The notes below the pieces were generated by a model. It was not told where the DNA came from. It worked only from the letters and a program-made list of their open reading frames with translations, and ran no database searches. 64,000 nucleotides of DNA from Flavobacterium sp. CF108 (GTDB lineage Bacteria; Bacteroidota; Bacteroidia; Flavobacteriales; Flavobacteriaceae). Shown piece after piece: positions 18,319 through 26,758 of the stretch. The stretch lies in NCBI RefSeq assembly GCF_900129795.1, contig NZ_FQWW01000010.1:1-64000 (forward strand), written 5' to 3'. Each line of letters begins with the position of its first letter. Positions within the stretch are counted from its first letter, which is position 1. Position numbers and translations under genes: made by a program.

Positions 18319-18694
18319 ACAATTATTGTTAATCTGGGCAATTATCTGCTCTGGAATCATTGCGTATTTTTGTTTAATAGATTCAAGCAATATTCCGGCG
18401 GTAAATTTTCCGAGTATTGACAAGATTGTGCATTTTTGTTTTCACTTTGGCTTTACGATTTCCTGGATCTTATTCTTTAAGAAAGAACTTAAAGGAAAAG
18501 ATGCTAATGATTATAAAGCGTATTTGATTTCGTTTATCTTTTCTGTTTTTTTCGGAATAACAATCGAAATTTTACAAAGTATCATGACAACAACTAGGGC
18601 ATCAGATGTAACAGATGTTTTAGCAAATGCATTAGGTGCATTCGTAGGAGTTTTTTCAGCGATAGCTTTTAAAAAACAAATCGATAAAATATAA
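18311..18694 (+). CDS. VanZ family integral membrane protein
   Basis: This 127-residue membrane protein starts with GTG inside the last codons of gcvH. It has four hydrophobic helices (about 5-22, 36-55, 71-90, 103-120). The VanZ-like motif is DKIVHFCFHFGF in helix 2 and FFGITIEILQ followed by RASDVTDVLANALGAFVG in helices 3-4. VanZ proteins confer low-level teicoplanin resistance in enterococci, but the short chromosomal members of Bacteroidetes have no established role. A terminator follows directly, so gcvH and this gene form one unit. Confidence 0.85.
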   Translation: MPKQLLLIWAIICSGIIAYFCLIDSSNIPAVNFPSIDKIVHFCFHFGFTISWILFFKKELKGKDANDYKAYLISFIFSVFFGITIEILQSIMTTTRASDVTDVLANALGAFVGVFSAIAFKKQIDKI

Positions 18695-18704
18695 GAATAT
18701 AATT

Positions 18705-18725
18705 ACCCACTTCGGTGGGTTTTTT
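18705..18725 (+). terminator. Terminator with UUCG tetraloop
   Basis: acccac-ttcg-gtgggt (18705-18720) forms a 6-bp stem capped by the very stable C(UUCG)G loop and is followed by six T residues. It ends the gcvH/VanZ unit. Confidence 0.92.
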
Positions 18726-18775
18726 ATTGGCGTAAAATCAAGCTTTTAAAACAGTATTTTTTCTGAATTTAAATG

Positions 18776-18783
18776 TATTTTTG
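18776..18783 (+). promoter_or_regulatory. -7 promoter element of deoC
   Basis: TATTTTTG matches TAnnTTTG. Transcription would begin near 18790, downstream of the first in-frame ATG (18773), so this element also argues for the start at 18809. Confidence 0.55.
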
Positions 18784-18808
18784 CCCCATTCGATCTAACT
18801 TCAATATT

Positions 18809-19552
18809 ATGAATGTTAAGCAATACTTAGATTCTACTTATTTAAAAACTGCTGCTCAAGCCGGAATTTCGGAAGAGGAGAATAGTATTGTAGTTAAAAA
18901 TGCAATTGCAGAAGCAATTCAGGAAAAGTTTAAACTCATCATGATTCGACCTGAACATGTGAGTCTGGCCAAAGAAATGATCTTAAAAGAAAATTCGAAT
19001 TTACTGGTTGGAACGGTAATAGATTTTCCTAAGGGAAATTCAAGTCTAGAATCTAAGATCAAAGAAGCCAATGAAGCGATCGAAAATGGCGCCGATGATT
19101 TAGATTTTGTCTGCAATTATGAAGCTTTTAAAAACGGAGACGTTTCATTAATAAAAGAAGAAATTCTAATAGGAAGCCAAATAGGATTAGCCAGTAATAA
19201 AACAGTAAAATGGATTATTGAAGTCGCAGCATTGACGGATAAAGAAATTATCCAGCTTTCGGCTTTAATAAAAAATGTTGTTATATCGAATTTTAAAGAA
19301 GAAGATTATGCTTTTGTTTTCGTAAAATCATCAACAGGTTTTTATAAAACCGAAAATGATCTGCCAAACGGAGCCACAATTCCTACCATTATAATGATGC
19401 TCGAAAACGCATCGCCTTTGCCGGTAAAAGCTGCCGGCGGTGTTCGCTCTTATGAAGATGCAGTAGAAATGATTCGTTTAGGAGTTAAACGTATCGGGAC
19501 TTCGGCAGCAAAAGCGATCGCAGACGGAAAAAATACTACAAATCAATATTAA
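18809..19552 (+). CDS. deoC: Deoxyribose-phosphate aldolase
   Basis: This 247-residue class I aldolase cleaves 2-deoxyribose 5-phosphate to glyceraldehyde 3-phosphate and acetaldehyde in nucleoside catabolism. The Schiff-base lysine is Lys173 in FVKSSTGF and the proton-relay lysine is Lys207 in VKAAGGVRSYEDA; GADDLDFV supplies the active-site Asp. An upstream in-frame ATG at 18773 would add 12 residues unlike the family and precedes the predicted transcription start, so the ATG at 18809 (MNVKQYLDSTYLK) is chosen. It is 19 nt upstream of remB, probably co-transcribed; no functional link between the two is obvious. Confidence 0.95.
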   Translation: MNVKQYLDSTYLKTAAQAGISEEENSIVVKNAIAEAIQEKFKLIMIRPEHVSLAKEMILKENSNLLVGTVIDFPKGNSSLESKIKEANEAIENGADDLDFVCNYEAFKNGDVSLIKEEILIGSQIGLASNKTVKWIIEVAALTDKEIIQLSALIKNVVISNFKEEDYAFVFVKSSTGFYKTENDLPNGATIPTIIMMLENASPLPVKAAGGVRSYEDAVEMIRLGVKRIGTSAAKAIADGKNTTNQY

Positions 19553-19571
19553 ATCATTAAGCCCCAATCTA

Positions 19572-21686
19572 GTGAATAAGTTTTTTTTATCTTTTATTAT
19601 CAGCCTGTTTACCTTGCTTAGTTTTGCACAGCAGACTAATGTCACACCTGCTTTTACTTCAGAGCAGTTTCCTATTTTTCCGCATTGCGAAAATCTTCAG
19701 TCTAAAAATTTAGAAAATTGTTTTTACAGAGAAGTACAGAACTTTGTATATGATAATTTTCAAATTCCTGAAAACTTAAAACAAAACAATTACAAAGGAG
19801 AAGTAAAAGTGCTTTTTGAAGTGGATGCAAACGGTGAGTTTAAAGTAATTTACGTAAATGCAGCAGATGATTTACTAGTTGAAGAAGCAAAACGTGTTTT
19901 TGGAAAATTCCCGAAAATAAAACCTTCGACTTATAACGGAAAACCGACTTATTCAAAATATACTATTTCAATTGATATTCCTTTAAAAAGCGCAGATCAG
20001 ATTGCCGCAGAAGCTTTGGCAGCATCTGAAATTGAAAAGCCAATTGAAAAACCAATGACGGAATTAGACAGTATTGTATACAAAAAATACAATATGCCTG
20101 AATTTGAAAGTCATTTAAATATTCCATTTTCGCATAGTTATTATGCACAGTTTGATGGCGCAATGAACCAAGTAGGGAGTAATAATCATACTGCTTCAAA
20201 ACCGTATACTTATGCTGAGGTTTCAAAATATTATAATTTAAAAGCAGTAAATGAATCGCTTCAGAAAAAAGTTTCCGGCTGGTGGGGCAGAAAGCTTTGG
20301 AATGAAAACCTGGTTCAGATTCAGGGTGAAGATTACTGGCTGGCCTTAAACCCAATTCTTGATTTACAAATGGGAAAAGCTTCAGATCTTGATGCGTCTT
20401 ATTCGTATGTAAATACGCGTGGACTTAATTTTAGAGGAGGCTTAGGAAAACAGATTAATTTTACCACAACTATTTTTGAAAGTCAGGGAAGATTTGCAGG
20501 TTATTATAACGATTATGCAGAAACATTAAAACCTTCTGGAGGAAATCCGGCGATTATTCCGGGAATGGGAATTGCTAAGAGATTTAAAACAGATGCTTAC
20601 GATTTTCCTTTGGCAGAAGCCAATATTACTTTTGCGCCAAGTAAAATATTTGACTTGCAATTAGGTTACGGCAGAAATTTTATTGGAGACGGATATCGTT
20701 CGTTGCTTGAAACGGACGGAGCAAGTCCTTATCCTTATTTTAAAATCAATACGACTTTCTGGAAAATTAAATATACCAATACTTATATGTGGCTTAAAGA
20801 TGTTCGCCCAGACGTAACGGTGGACAGAACGTATGCAAGCAAATATATGGCGAATCATTATTTGAGCTGGAATGTTTCGAATAAACTGAATTTAGGTTTC
20901 TTTGAATCAGTAGTTTGGACAGATACCAACAACAGAGGGTTTGATGTTAATTTTGTAAACCCTATTATTTTTTACCGTTCTGTTGAGTTTGCTTCATCAT
21001 CACGAAGCGGAAATGCGCTTTTAGGAATGACATCTAAATACAAATGGAATAACAATGTCAATTTATATGCTCAGTTTTTATTAGATGAATTTTCGATTGG
21101 TGATATGAAGTCTGGAGATCAAAGTTGGAAAAATAAATTTGGTTACCAGTTAGGCGCTAAATATTACAACGCTTTTCATGTAAAAGATTTGCTTTTACAA
21201 TTAGAATACAATCACGTTCGTCCTTATGTGTATTCTCATAGCGATCCAATTACGAATTATGGTCATAATAATCAAAGTATTGGACATCAATGGGGAGGAA
21301 ATTTTGAAGAATTTATGGCAATTGGCCGTTACCATAAAGGACGTCTTTTTGCCGATGCTAAATTTACAGTTGGTAAAAGAGGTTTAGATTTTGATACCGC
21401 AGAAAACAGTTATAATTACGGAGGAAATATCTATAAAGATTACGATTTAAACCGTCCGTATGATACTGGCGTAAAAGTAGGTCAGGGAAATAAAACCAGT
21501 ATTTTTATTGCTGATATCCAAGGAGGATATTTGATCAATCCGATCACAAATTTAAAATTATTCGGAAGTTTTATTTACAGGAATTTTGATCCAACTCAGG
21601 AAACGGCAACAACATTTAAGCAAAGTACAACCTGGTTTACTATTGGTTTACGTTCTGATATCTTTAACTGGTATTTTGATTACTAG
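19572..21686 (+). CDS. remB: Gliding motility protein RemB
   Basis: This 704-residue exported protein has a GTG start and signal peptide (TLLSFAQQTN). An N-terminal TonB-C-like domain follows (about 65-140: NYKGEVKVLFEVDANGEFKV, FGKFPKIKPSTYNGKPTYSK). The long C-terminal region is rich in aromatic beta strands typical of an outer-membrane barrel (YGRNFIGDGYRSLLETDGAS, FWKIKYTNTYMWLKDVRP). In F. johnsoniae RemB is an outer-membrane protein needed for full gliding on agar and lies a few genes from sprA, as here. The TonB-C-like start is part of the family. No T9SS C-terminal domain is seen, consistent with an integral barrel. It follows deoC by 19 nt. Confidence 0.9.
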   Translation: MNKFFLSFIISLFTLLSFAQQTNVTPAFTSEQFPIFPHCENLQSKNLENCFYREVQNFVYDNFQIPENLKQNNYKGEVKVLFEVDANGEFKVIYVNAADDLLVEEAKRVFGKFPKIKPSTYNGKPTYSKYTISIDIPLKSADQIAAEALAASEIEKPIEKPMTELDSIVYKKYNMPEFESHLNIPFSHSYYAQFDGAMNQVGSNNHTASKPYTYAEVSKYYNLKAVNESLQKKVSGWWGRKLWNENLVQIQGEDYWLALNPILDLQMGKASDLDASYSYVNTRGLNFRGGLGKQINFTTTIFESQGRFAGYYNDYAETLKPSGGNPAIIPGMGIAKRFKTDAYDFPLAEANITFAPSKIFDLQLGYGRNFIGDGYRSLLETDGASPYPYFKINTTFWKIKYTNTYMWLKDVRPDVTVDRTYASKYMANHYLSWNVSNKLNLGFFESVVWTDTNNRGFDVNFVNPIIFYRSVEFASSSRSGNALLGMTSKYKWNNNVNLYAQFLLDEFSIGDMKSGDQSWKNKFGYQLGAKYYNAFHVKDLLLQLEYNHVRPYVYSHSDPITNYGHNNQSIGHQWGGNFEEFMAIGRYHKGRLFADAKFTVGKRGLDFDTAENSYNYGGNIYKDYDLNRPYDTGVKVGQGNKTSIFIADIQGGYLINPITNLKLFGSFIYRNFDPTQETATTFKQSTTWFTIGLRSDIFNWYFDY

Positions 21687-21802
21687 AATTTTTAATAAGA
21701 TTTTTCGAAATAATAGTGTTAAAGATTGGAAAGTTCTTATTTTGTAGAGGTTTTATTGGAAAAAATCTAAATTTAAAGTTCCAAATTCTATAATCTAATT
21801 TG

Positions 21803-21810
21803 TACATTTG
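21803..21810 (+). promoter_or_regulatory. -7 promoter element of the cytochrome oxidase cluster
   Basis: TACATTTG matches TAnnTTTG. It lies after the remB stop codon and 35 nt before the TTG start at 21845. It overlaps the N-terminus of the longest possible reading frame, which makes the longer start unlikely. Confidence 0.6.
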
Positions 21811-21844
21811 CAGCACTCAAAAAAAATATACAAAGACTACGGTA

Positions 21845-22747
21845 TTGAACGCTGCTAAAAATACAATTTCAATCAAATCAATATTTCTGGATTTCAAAGA
21901 GATAACTAAGGCCGGCTTGGCTATTAGTGTTTTGTTTTCTTCAATCGCCGGATATTTATTAGGAGTTAATGACGAACATCCTTTTAAATGGAGTGTTTTG
22001 ATTATTTTGTCAATTGGCGGCTATTGCATGGTTGGAGCTTCAAATGCTTTCAATCAGGTAATTGAAAAAGATATCGATTCTTTGATGGATCGAACAAAAA
22101 ATCGTCCGGTTCCTTCCGGAAGAATGTCTCCCGTAACAGCATTAATTGTTGCAAGTTTGCTTACTATAATAGGTATTGCATTGTTGTATACCATAAATGC
22201 AAAGTCGGCAATGTTTGCCGCAGTATCAATATTTTTATATACAAGCATATATACTCCTTTAAAAACCGTAACTTCATTATCTGTTTTTGTTGGAGCTTTT
22301 CCCGGAGCAATCCCATTTATGTTAGGATGGGTTGCGGCAACCGGAGAATTTGGTATCGAAGCCGGAACGTTATTTTTAATTCAGTTTTTCTGGCAGTTTC
22401 CTCATTTTTGGGCCATTGGATGGTTTTTGTATGATGATTATGCAAAAGCAGGCATTTACATGCTTCCAACCGGAAAGAAGGATAGAAAAACAGCTTTGCA
22501 GGTTATTTTATATACGATTTGGTTAATTATAGCTTCTCTATTGCCAGTTTTGGGATATACAGGGCAGTTGTTTATTTCACCAATCGCTGCAGTTTTAGTG
22601 TTTTTATTAGGTTTATGGATGTTGTTTTATGCGGTGCGTTTGTACCAATTAAGAACACCAAAAGCCGCAAGAACATTAATGCTGGTAAGCGTATCGTATA
22701 TTTCGTTACTGCAGATTGTATTTATAGTAGATAAATTTTTAAGATAG
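21845..22747 (+). CDS. ctaB: Protoheme IX farnesyltransferase (heme O synthase)
   Basis: This UbiA-family enzyme has about 300 residues and nine membrane helices. It adds a farnesyl group to heme b to make heme O, the precursor of the oxidase heme. NQVIEKDIDSLMDRTKNRPV is the first Asp-rich prenyl-diphosphate motif with the RTKNRP signature; YDDYAKAGIYMLP holds the second. I place the start at TTG 21845 (NAAKNTISIKS). The frame is open back to 21800, but that part overlaps the promoter element. It begins the oxidase cluster and is 2 nt from the first subunit III gene, suggesting tight co-expression. The name cyoE is also used. Confidence 0.93.
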   Translation: MNAAKNTISIKSIFLDFKEITKAGLAISVLFSSIAGYLLGVNDEHPFKWSVLIILSIGGYCMVGASNAFNQVIEKDIDSLMDRTKNRPVPSGRMSPVTALIVASLLTIIGIALLYTINAKSAMFAAVSIFLYTSIYTPLKTVTSLSVFVGAFPGAIPFMLGWVAATGEFGIEAGTLFLIQFFWQFPHFWAIGWFLYDDYAKAGIYMLPTGKKDRKTALQVILYTIWLIIASLLPVLGYTGQLFISPIAAVLVFLLGLWMLFYAVRLYQLRTPKAARTLMLVSVSYISLLQIVFIVDKFLR

Positions 22748-22749
22748 TT

Positions 22750-23337
22750 ATGGAAATGACAATTCAAGTAAGTGAAGAACAGGTACAAAAATCAAAATCA
22801 GCCAAACTGATTTTGTTGTTCGCAATGGTAAGTATGACCATGATGTTTGCAGGACTTGCAAGTGCGTTTGTGGTAAGTAAATCAAGAGCAGACTGGTTGA
22901 CTAATTTTCAAATACCAACTGCGTTTTATTTTAGTACAGCAGTTATTATTGGATGCAGTATTACTTTTTATTTAGCGAAAAAGGCAATCGAAAAAGGAAA
23001 CAGAAGTGCTGCTTCTGCGTTTCTTTTAGGGACATTTGCTTTGGGAATTCTGTTTGTAATTTTACAATTCAGAGGTTTTGGGCAAATTGTAGAAAGCGGG
23101 TATTATATGACAGGACAAGGTAGCTCAATTACTACAACTTTCCTTTATGTAATTGCGTTTACACACCTATTGCACTTGGCGGGCGGATTAATTTCGCTTT
23201 TAATTATAATTTATAATCATTTTAAACAAAAATACAATCCGACTCAAACTCTTGGTATAGAACTAGGTGCGATGTATTGGCACTTTTTGGATTTATTATG
23301 GGTATTATTATTTTTATTTTTATATTTCTTTAAATAA
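22750..23337 (+). CDS. Cytochrome c oxidase subunit III family protein (short form)
   Basis: This 195-residue protein has five membrane helices (about 20-41, 57-75, 88-106, 128-153, 170-193). Subunit III motifs are FAGLASAFVVSKSRADW near the start, FTHLLHLAGGLISL and MYWHFLDLLWVLLFLFLYFF at the end; the last (YWHFxDxxW) is the family signature. Subunit III stabilises the catalytic core of heme-copper oxidases and helps proton uptake. It lies between heme O synthase (2 nt) and a second, longer subunit III gene, the usual flavobacterial pair. Subunits I and II are not in this window. Confidence 0.93.
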   Translation: MEMTIQVSEEQVQKSKSAKLILLFAMVSMTMMFAGLASAFVVSKSRADWLTNFQIPTAFYFSTAVIIGCSITFYLAKKAIEKGNRSAASAFLLGTFALGILFVILQFRGFGQIVESGYYMTGQGSSITTTFLYVIAFTHLLHLAGGLISLLIIIYNHFKQKYNPTQTLGIELGAMYWHFLDLLWVLLFLFLYFFK

Positions 23338-23347
23338 GAAAAAAACG

Positions 23348-23355
23348 TAAATTTG
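23348..23355 (+). promoter_or_regulatory. Internal -7 element before the second subunit III gene
   Basis: TAAATTTG matches TAnnTTTG, 24 nt before the ATG at 23380. It may give extra expression of the downstream oxidase genes. -33 is unclear. Confidence 0.45.
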
Positions 23356-23379
23356 GGAACTTTTTAACGAATATCTTTT

Positions 23380-24366
23380 ATGGAAGCGACAGTTACTACT
23401 GCAAATAACGACGAAAAAACTTGGGGAGGCGGAGAGCATAGCCAGCCACTAGGAGCAAGTTATGGTAAAATGATGATGTGGTTTTTTATCGTATCGGATG
23501 CCTTGACATTCTCTGGATTTTTAGGTGCTTACGGTTTTTCTAGATTTAAATTTATTGAAACATGGCCATTGGCTGATGAAGTGTTTACTCACTTTCCTTT
23601 TATGCATGGTGTTTCGGCTCCTATGTATTATGTAGCCTTAATGACTTTTATCTTGATTTTCTCATCTGTAACAATGGTTTTAGCTGTTGATGCAGGTCAC
23701 CAATTAAAGAAAACAAAAGTTGCTGTGTACATGTTCTTAACAATTATTGGAGGTTTAATTTTCGTTGGTTCTCAAGCTTGGGAGTGGAAAAACTTCATTA
23801 AAGGAGAATACGGTGCAGTTGAAACTAAAGGAGGAAGTTTATTACAGTTTGTTAAAGCAGATGGAACAAGAGTTGCTCTTGCAGATTTTGCAGTAAAATT
23901 GCCAGAACAAAGAGAAGAATTAACAAGAAGCCATGCAACTTGGTTTGTTCAGGATGCAGAGACACAGCCAACTTATACTGTTGCTGAAATTCAGGCAGGT
24001 TTTAAAGCACACCCTGATGTATTAATCAGAACTGAAAAACTTACTGCTGAAAAGAAAAAAACTGTTTTAACTAGAGCAGAATCTGAAGCTCGTTTAGTTG
24101 ACGCAAAATATGTAGTAGAAGGAGCAAACTTAACTAGAAATGAATACGGTAGTAAACTATTCGCTGATTTCTTCTTCTTCATCACAGGATTCCACGGATT
24201 CCACGTATTTTCTGGAGTTATCATTAATATCATTATTTTCTTTAATGTGTTATTAGGAACTTACGAAAAGAGAAGAAGCTACGAAATGGTAGAGAAAGTT
24301 GGTTTATACTGGCACTTTGTAGATTTAGTTTGGGTATTTGTATTTACAGTTTTCTACTTAGTTTAA
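23380..24366 (+). CDS. Cytochrome c oxidase subunit III with a large soluble insert
   Basis: This 328-residue member has the normal membrane helices and the closing GLYWHFVDLVWVFVFTVFYL signature. A charged, non-membrane stretch of about 115 residues (about 143-258, from GEYGAVETKGG to NEYGSKLF) is inserted between the central helices. The insert is rich in K, E and A and contains no heme or copper motif that I recognise. FHGFHVFSGVIINII marks the return to the core. Paired with the shorter subunit III gene 42 nt upstream, it probably belongs to a caa3- or cbb-like complex of the inner membrane. The insert occurs in other Bacteroidetes as far as I recall, so it may be lineage-typical. Confidence 0.92.
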   Translation: MEATVTTANNDEKTWGGGEHSQPLGASYGKMMMWFFIVSDALTFSGFLGAYGFSRFKFIETWPLADEVFTHFPFMHGVSAPMYYVALMTFILIFSSVTMVLAVDAGHQLKKTKVAVYMFLTIIGGLIFVGSQAWEWKNFIKGEYGAVETKGGSLLQFVKADGTRVALADFAVKLPEQREELTRSHATWFVQDAETQPTYTVAEIQAGFKAHPDVLIRTEKLTAEKKKTVLTRAESEARLVDAKYVVEGANLTRNEYGSKLFADFFFFITGFHGFHVFSGVIINIIIFFNVLLGTYEKRRSYEMVEKVGLYWHFVDLVWVFVFTVFYLV

Positions 24367-24384
24367 TTTTAGATTTTAATTATT

Positions 24385-24735
24385 ATGTCACACGAACACG
24401 TATCAAATACAAAAAGAATCTGGTTTGTTTTTGCATTACTATCAGTAGTAACTACAGTAGAAGTTATCCTTGGTATTTACAAACCGGGAGTATTAGAGTT
24501 TAATCATTTTGTTGGTTTGAATTTGTTAAACTGGATATTTTATATCTTAACAATATTCAAAGCTTATTATATTGTATGGGCATTCATGCACATGGAAGGT
24601 GAAAAAAGCAGCCTTAGATGGGCTGTTGTATCACCAGTTGTTTTCCTAGTATTATATTTATTGTTCATCTTGTTGACAGAAGGACACTATATTTATGGGG
24701 TTTTTAAAGATTCTACTATTAAATGGAATTTTTAA
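24385..24735 (+). CDS. Cytochrome c oxidase subunit IV-type protein
   Basis: This 116-residue membrane protein has three helices (about 12-30, 45-65, 82-101), the layout of prokaryotic cytochrome c oxidase subunit IV (COX4_pro). The conserved centre is ILTIFKAYYIVWAFMHMEGE, in which the Lys and the MHM motif are typical. It is an accessory subunit that aids assembly and has no cofactor. It lies 18 nt after the second subunit III gene and ends the operon before a strong terminator. Confidence 0.9.
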   Translation: MSHEHVSNTKRIWFVFALLSVVTTVEVILGIYKPGVLEFNHFVGLNLLNWIFYILTIFKAYYIVWAFMHMEGEKSSLRWAVVSPVVFLVLYLLFILLTEGHYIYGVFKDSTIKWNF

Positions 24736-24755
24736 CATGATATTAATTCGAAAAG

Positions 24756-24783
24756 AAGCTCCGTTTAACGGAGCTTTTTTTAT
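24756..24783 (+). terminator. Terminator of the oxidase operon
   Basis: An 8-bp perfect stem (aagctccg / cggagctt, 24756-24763 and 24769-24776) with a 5-nt loop is followed by a T-run. Confidence 0.92.
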
Positions 24784-24788
24784 TTTTG
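24781..24788 (+). promoter_or_regulatory. -7 promoter element of the SCO/DUF420 unit
   Basis: TATTTTTG matches TAnnTTTG, directly after the terminator T-run and 25 nt before the ATG at 24814. Confidence 0.5.
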
Positions 24789-24813
24789 TACCTCAATAAC
24801 TTCCGTTAAAACA

Positions 24814-25473
24814 ATGAAAAAAAATATAGTTCTTTTTGTGCTTTTTGTTTTACCCATTGTAGCCTATTTGTTTTTTGCTTCAGGTGTAAATAGTTTTACA
24901 AAACTTCCCATTATTACCCCAAAAATTGCTGACTTTGGAAACTGGAAATCTCTTGACGGCAAAAAAGTTTCTTTAGATAAAAAAATTACTGTTTTAGGTT
25001 TTTCCGGTACTGATATTTTAGGCAATAGAGGAAACTACTTTAACCTTAACGAAAAAATCTATAAACGCTACCACGGTTTCGAAGATCTTCAGTTTGTAGT
25101 AATCTGTCCGCTTGGAACAGAAAATGAAGCTCAAAAGCTTGTTGATGCCCTTAAACCTTTTACAGATGTTTCTGGATGGGAGTTTATTTTTGCTTCACCA
25201 GATGATATTCAGGCATTTTATAATCAATTACATTTAAAAGGAAAACTGGATGATAAATTGGGTACATCAAATGTTTTCATTGTAGATAAAGAAAGAAATT
25301 TAAGAGGCCGCAAAGGCGGAAATAAAAATGAAAATGACGACGAATATAAAGAAGGTTATGATACTTTTCATCCGTCAGAACTAAGTAACGAAATGCTGGA
25401 TGATTTTAAAATCATTTTGTATGAATACCGTGCCGCTCTTAAAAAGAACCATAACGCCACAAAACAACTTTAA
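24814..25473 (+). CDS. Membrane-anchored thioredoxin-fold-like protein without redox cysteines
   Basis: This 219-residue protein has one N-terminal membrane anchor (about 5-22, IVLFVLFVLPIVAYLFFASG). The periplasmic part reads like a degenerate thioredoxin/SCO fold: KITVLGFSGTD is the strand where SCO proteins carry the copper-binding CxxxC, but here no cysteine pair exists. GTSNVFIVDKERNLRGRKGG matches the strand-turn that normally follows the SCO histidine region. It lies 11 nt upstream of a true SCO gene. Inference: an inactive or scaffolding paralogue that helps copper insertion or oxidase assembly. I know no experimentally described function for this family. Confidence 0.8.
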   Translation: MKKNIVLFVLFVLPIVAYLFFASGVNSFTKLPIITPKIADFGNWKSLDGKKVSLDKKITVLGFSGTDILGNRGNYFNLNEKIYKRYHGFEDLQFVVICPLGTENEAQKLVDALKPFTDVSGWEFIFASPDDIQAFYNQLHLKGKLDDKLGTSNVFIVDKERNLRGRKGGNKNENDDEYKEGYDTFHPSELSNEMLDDFKIILYEYRAALKKNHNATKQL

Positions 25474-25484
25474 ATACACATATA

Positions 25485-26171
25485 ATGTTCAAAAATAAAT
25501 CTTACATAGGGATTTCGTTTATTATTTTGATTTTCGGAATCTATGCAGTGCCAAAAATTGTTGATAGAATTAAAAATGATGATGTTGTAAAAGGAAATCG
25601 TTTAGATAATGTTGGCTCTAAAAGTTCTAAAGATACAAAATTAGTAACGATAGGTGCAGCTCCAAAATTTGAATTGACCAATCAGGATAACGTTAAAATA
25701 TCTAATGCGACTTATAAAGGAAAAGTATATGTTTTAGAATTTTTCTTCACAACTTGCCCGTCAATCTGCCCAAAGATGAATATGAGCATGCTGGAAATTG
25801 AAAAAACATTTTTTGGTAATCCTAATTTCGGAATCGTTTCCATTACCATTGATCCAAATCATGATACACCGCAGGTTTTAAAAGATCATGCAAAATTATT
25901 AGGAGTAAGATCTTCTACCTGGAATTTTTTAACCGGAGACAGAGCTACAATTATGGATTTGTCGAACAAAGGTTTTAATCTTTATGCTGGAGAAAACTCA
26001 AAAGTTAGCGGTGGATTTGAACATTCAGGATTGTTTGCTTTAATTGACAAAGACGGAAACATTCGCTGCCGAAAAGATGAATTTGGAAACCCAAATATCT
26101 ATTACGACGGTTTAGATAAAAAAGGCGTTAGAGAAATTCAGGAAGATATTAAAATATTATTAGAAGAATAA
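25485..26171 (+). CDS. SCO1/SenC family copper chaperone
   Basis: The 228-residue protein is anchored by an N-terminal helix (about 7-25) and has a periplasmic thioredoxin fold. The copper ligands are present: Cys91 and Cys95 in TTCPSICPKMN and His180 in GGFEHSGLFAL. TIDPNHDTPQVLKDHAK is another family signature. SCO proteins deliver copper to, or reduce, the CuA site of cytochrome oxidase subunit II. Its position after the oxidase genes fits this. It is 11 nt after the cysteine-less paralogue and 2 nt before the DUF420 gene. Confidence 0.95.
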   Translation: MFKNKSYIGISFIILIFGIYAVPKIVDRIKNDDVVKGNRLDNVGSKSSKDTKLVTIGAAPKFELTNQDNVKISNATYKGKVYVLEFFFTTCPSICPKMNMSMLEIEKTFFGNPNFGIVSITIDPNHDTPQVLKDHAKLLGVRSSTWNFLTGDRATIMDLSNKGFNLYAGENSKVSGGFEHSGLFALIDKDGNIRCRKDEFGNPNIYYDGLDKKGVREIQEDIKILLEE

Positions 26172-26173
26172 AA

Positions 26174-26758
26174 ATGGAAGATCATTCATTAGAAAAAAAA
26201 TACAATAAATACATCATTGCGGTTTCAATTGTTATACCGGTACTCGTAGGAATTCTTTTTGCAATCAAATTAAAAGATTTCGGAATAAATGTAGAACCGC
26301 TTTCCTTTTTACCTCCAATTTATGCCTCTACAAATGGTCTTACGGCGATTGTTTTAGTTGCTGCAGTAATTGCCGTTAAAAACGGAAAACTTAAACTGCA
26401 CGAACGTTTAATGACTTTTGCAATTGCTTTGTCATTGGCTTTTTTGGCGATGTATGTTGCATACCATATGACTGCTGACTCTACTAAATTTGGTGATGTA
26501 AATCATGACGGAATTTTAGATGCAGTAGAAAAAGCCAAAATTGGTGCTGTTAGATATTTATATGCCTTTATTTTAATCACACATATTCTTTTATCCATTA
26601 TAATCATTCCGTTTGTATTGGTAACCTATGTACGAGCACTTGCGAAGCGTTTTGATAAACACAAAAAAATAGCTAAAATAACATTCCCGCTTTGGTTATA
26701 TGTTGCGGTAACTGGTGTTGTAGTTTATTTAATGATTTCTCCTTACTATGCAAACTAA
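26174..26758 (+). CDS. DUF420 family membrane protein
   Basis: This 194-residue inner-membrane protein has five helices (about 15-32, 50-68, 80-98, 126-150, 168-190) and matches DUF420 (CtaM-like) proteins linked with cytochrome oxidase assembly. Conserved features are the histidines in KLHERLMTF, MYVAYHMTAD and FILITHILLS, which may bind heme or metal. Between helices 3 and 4 is an EF-hand/dockerin-like loop, FGDVNHDGILDAVEKAKIG, with the D-x-N-x-D-G-x-x-D calcium pattern. The gene is 2 nt after SCO and overlaps the next small gene by 11 nt. Role in oxidase assembly is inferred from context. Confidence 0.9.
   Translation: MEDHSLEKKYNKYIIAVSIVIPVLVGILFAIKLKDFGINVEPLSFLPPIYASTNGLTAIVLVAAVIAVKNGKLKLHERLMTFAIALSLAFLAMYVAYHMTADSTKFGDVNHDGILDAVEKAKIGAVRYLYAFILITHILLSIIIIPFVLVTYVRALAKRFDKHKKIAKITFPLWLYVAVTGVVVYLMISPYYAN

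Noticed and set aside
19963..20355. 130-residue ORF antisense to remB
   Set aside because: Opposite-strand shadow of a well-supported gene.
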